Source: ASV31 sp965229765
GTDB taxonomy: Bacteria; Pseudomonadota; Alphaproteobacteria; Rhodobacterales; Rhodobacteraceae
Length of the DNA: 64,000 nt
Direction: 5' to 3'
NCBI GenBank assembly: GCA_965229765.1
Contig: CBDDJT010000003.1
Coordinates: 1,426,001-1,490,000 of the forward strand
Part shown: piece after piece, positions 63,078 through 64,000 of the stretch
Layout: each line of letters opens with the position of its first letter
Numbering within the stretch: position 1 is the stretch's first letter
The notes under the pieces: generated by a model
What the model was told of the DNA's origin: nothing
The model's input: only the letters and a program-made list of their open reading frames with translations
The model's database searches: none
Position numbers and translations under genes: made by a program

Positions 63078-63988
63078 TGCCGCCCGGCGGCCTCGTGCAG
63101 GAAGATCGCCGCCTCGGCATGCGTCAGCGGACGGCGGGCATGGCCGCCGTAAAGCGATGCGTCGCGCGCGATGTCGGGCATCCGCTCGGCCAGCGCCGCA
63201 CGGTCCTCGGGGCCGATCGCGTCGGGTGCCATCGACACCGGGTGGAAGCTTTCGCATTCCAGTCCGTTGGCCCAGATCACCTGGTGATGGTCGAACATCA
63301 GGTGGACGTATGTCACCTCGCACAGGCGGTGATCCACCACCACCGTGTGGTCGTTCAGCAGATCGCGCGCGCGCACCAGCACCTCGTCGGTGTTAAAAAG
63401 TGTCAGGGCCATCCGCCCTTTCACAAGCATCCTGTGATCGGGCGAGACCAGAAGGTCGTCGTCGGGCACGTCCAGCCCCGCCGCGCCCGCACGGATCCGC
63501 ACCGGCCGCAGGTCTGGCATGGCCCGAAGCCGCGCCCCGCTCATCCGGCGCTGGCCACGCCAGCGGATCGGCTGCGCGCCATTGTCCTTGGTCAGCACAA
63601 GGTCGCCCTCGGCCAGTTCGGCCACCGGGCGGGGGCCCTCCGGCGTGTCCAGCCGCGTATCCGGGGTAAAACAGATCACTGCCTTGGGCCCGTCGTCGAT
63701 CCGGTTCAGCCGGCTGCCGCAGCTCAAGACATGCGTGATCCAGAGATCCGCGTTCTCGGGCGGGCAATCGCCCATGAACATCAACAGCGGGTGCGCATCC
63801 GGCACCGCGATCAGCGTCACTGTATAGCGCCGCCGTCCGTCGGTGACGGCAAAACCCTGGTCCAGCAGCGGATCCTCGGGCGCGCCCAGCACCTCGACCG
63901 TGTCGGCCACCCGCCCCGGCCGGTCCAGAAGCGCCTCGCCCACCAGCCGGCGCACGTTGCGCGCCGCACGACGGCGCAGTTCGGCCAT
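63074..63988 (-). CDS. Hint domain protein (5' end may lie beyond the window)
   Basis: At least 304 residues are visible; the frame stays open to the window edge, so the true start may be upstream. An N-terminal region of about 100 residues precedes a complete Hint domain: Cys106 in VICFTPDTRL, the SPDHR motif with His185, and the closing HHQVIWANGLECESFHP. All active-site positions that are degenerate in the Hint protein at 7293 are intact here. The short C-terminal tail follows the domain. The role of these proteins is unknown; the fold can carry out self-splicing or cleavage. Confidence 0.85.
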   Translation of the reverse strand: MAELRRRAARNVRRLVGEALLDRPGRVADTVEVLGAPEDPLLDQGFAVTDGRRRYTVTLIAVPDAHPLLMFMGDCPPENADLWITHVLSCGSRLNRIDDGPKAVICFTPDTRLDTPEGPRPVAELAEGDLVLTKDNGAQPIRWRGQRRMSGARLRAMPDLRPVRIRAGAAGLDVPDDDLLVSPDHRMLVKGRMALTLFNTDEVLVRARDLLNDHTVVVDHRLCEVTYVHLMFDHHQVIWANGLECESFHPVSMAPDAIGPEDRAALAERMPDIARDASLYGGHARRPLTHAEAAIFLHEAAGRH

Positions 63989-64000
63989 GCCCTCTGCGGC

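Overview
The window is a high-GC chromosomal segment of an alphaproteobacterium, most likely a marine Rhodobacteraceae (Roseobacter group) member. The support is the F1-only atpHAGDC cluster, the fused sulfate adenylyltransferase/APS kinase, the DUF1150, DUF2125 and DUF2161 families, a VPEID-CTERM protein, Hint-domain proteins, and a manganese-type pyrophosphatase. No rRNA, tRNA, CRISPR array, prophage or intact insertion sequence was seen. Genes are dense and often overlap by 1-4 bases.

Layout. 0-6.6 kb: a VPEID-CTERM secreted protein, a minus-strand operon (YbjN, proC, csaA-like, 2-hydroxyacid dehydrogenase), then ubiK divergent from lgt-midA-pgeF. 6.9-15.1 kb: a 50-aa protein, a degenerate Hint protein, an Lrp regulator facing a monooxygenase/cupin/Ldh operon, trxB, tetR-GST, and a MarR-type domain fused in frame to Sat-CysC behind a 20-bp perfect palindrome. 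15.3-24.7 kb: hsp20-DUF1150-phzF behind a heat-shock promoter, purEK, a palindrome cassette, a Nudix protein, a bactofilin-like membrane protein, and an HTH-TPR regulator with a GNAT gene. 24.8-27.6 kb: groESL with CIRCE and a DUF2161 nuclease-fold gene. 27.8-38.8 kb: a PepSY / membrane LuxR / ferric-reductase-like cluster, ppaC, a second palindrome cassette, HAD, MaoC, ribF, a cysteine-cluster protein, threonine aldolase, a second HTH-TPR regulator, prs and an HxlR regulator. 39-44.7 kb: a monooxygenase, an H-type lectin protein and the F1 ATP synthase operon. 45-52.9 kb: a homocysteine methyltransferase-like gene, a TPR protein, an NTF2-like protein, a methyltransferase, gloB, clpA and an M23 peptidase. 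53-57.5 kb: a MotA/TolQ-like and MotB/OmpA-like pair with a very long repetitive coiled coil. 57.6-64 kb: ChaC, DUF2125, an extensin-like protein, tyrA (frameshifted), hisC, rpsD and a second Hint protein cut by the window edge.

Most genes are core housekeeping. The most notable items are: (i) the regulator-PAPS synthetase fusion; (ii) a 112-bp IS630-type miniature element inserted exactly at the CTAG that appears to have carried both stop codons of two convergent genes; (iii) the coiled-coil MotB-like protein built from 14-, 28- and 35-residue repeats, far longer than the periplasm is wide if extended; (iv) a one-base frameshift in tyrA whose displaced tail still overlaps the next gene by ATGA; and (v) two related palindrome cassettes. 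No antiphage or other obviously new multi-gene system is evident.
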